Source: Snuella lapsa
Lineage (GTDB): Bacteria; Bacteroidota; Bacteroidia; Flavobacteriales; Flavobacteriaceae
Assembly: GCF_039539345.1 (NCBI RefSeq)
Contig: NZ_BAABCY010000034.1
Location: forward strand, 1-64,000
Reading direction: 5' to 3'
Length of the DNA: 64,000 bases
Positions within the stretch are counted from its first letter, which is position 1, and each line of letters opens with the position of its first letter. Shown here piece after piece: positions 63,974 through 64,000 of the stretch. Below the pieces are notes generated by a model. It did no database searches. It was not told the DNA's origin and saw nothing but the letters and a program-made list of their open reading frames with translations. The translations under genes were made by a program, and so were the position numbers.

Positions 63974-64000
63974 ATGGACCGTATCTTAAAAAGTATATCG
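63974..64000 (+). CDS. start of a further gene, cut by the window edge
   Basis: An ATG directly follows the rpoN stop, and nine codons (MDRILKSIS) are visible before the window ends. The position next to rpoN suggests a co-transcribed gene; relatives often have a membrane protein here, but this cannot be verified from nine residues. Confidence 0.5.

Noticed and set aside
1..64000. CRISPR arrays, rRNA genes or a prophage
   Set aside because: No regularly spaced repeats, no rRNA sequence and no phage structural genes were seen.

Overview
The window is a chromosomal segment of a Bacteroidota bacterium, most likely a member of the Flavobacteriaceae. The evidence is low GC content, the absence of Shine-Dalgarno sequences, Bacteroidota-type promoters (TTG, 19 bases, TAnnTTTG), and family markers such as GSCFA, DUF2723, DUF4249 with a TonB receptor, DUF5686-like barrels, and the gene order rplM-rpsI-rpsB-tsf-pyrH-frr and asnS-rpoN.

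Three blocks can be separated. (1) Bases 1 to 21.8 kb are mostly core genes: a GSCFA protein, a broken GxxExxY gene, alaS, an M23 peptidase with a MerR regulator, der, era, an FKBP lipoprotein, tRNA-Gln, a large DUF2723 membrane protein with a polysaccharide deacetylase, a cysteine-less thioredoxin, a phosphoesterase, cutC, polA, and a YafY/WYL regulator divergent from a DinB operon with two matching operators. (2) Bases 21.9 to 44.0 kb are an accessory island. It opens with a broken barrel gene and a nest of insertion sequences: an IS4-family element with an 11-bp target duplication is itself split by an IS200/IS605 element, and a second IS200-type element lies beside it. A second copy of that last element lies at 43.7 kb, in the same orientation, and contains an assembly gap. 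(3) Bases 44.0 to 64 kb return to core genes: ygiQ, an ABC-F protein, a secreted PQQ-propeller pair, ribosomal and translation genes, DUF5686-like and RND proteins, asnS and rpoN.

The most interesting content is the minus-strand cluster at 25.7-36.1 kb. A 71-residue precursor has a double-glycine leader and a 43-residue core with four Cys and four Tyr, one Tyr next to an acidic run. It is followed by a C39-peptidase ABC exporter, an HlyD-type adaptor, an APS kinase (CysC), two intact sulfotransferases plus one decayed one, a LanC-like protein and a glycosyltransferase, and is preceded by a C39-like/VKOR/thioredoxin fusion. The gene content parallels the RaxX system of Xanthomonas (RaxST, RaxP, RaxA, RaxB, RaxX), which exports a tyrosine-sulfated peptide. 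I infer a secreted, disulfide-bonded and possibly sulfated peptide: CysC supplies PAPS, the sulfotransferases use it, the ABC/HlyD pair cleaves the leader and exports the peptide, and the VKOR fusion forms disulfides. Next to it, divergently, is an outer-membrane operon (small secreted protein, STN-type TonB receptor, DUF4249 lipoprotein, MG2/plug-like protein). Decay is visible at the island edges (barrel gene, S9 peptidase fragment, truncated KAP NTPase, gutted sulfotransferase).
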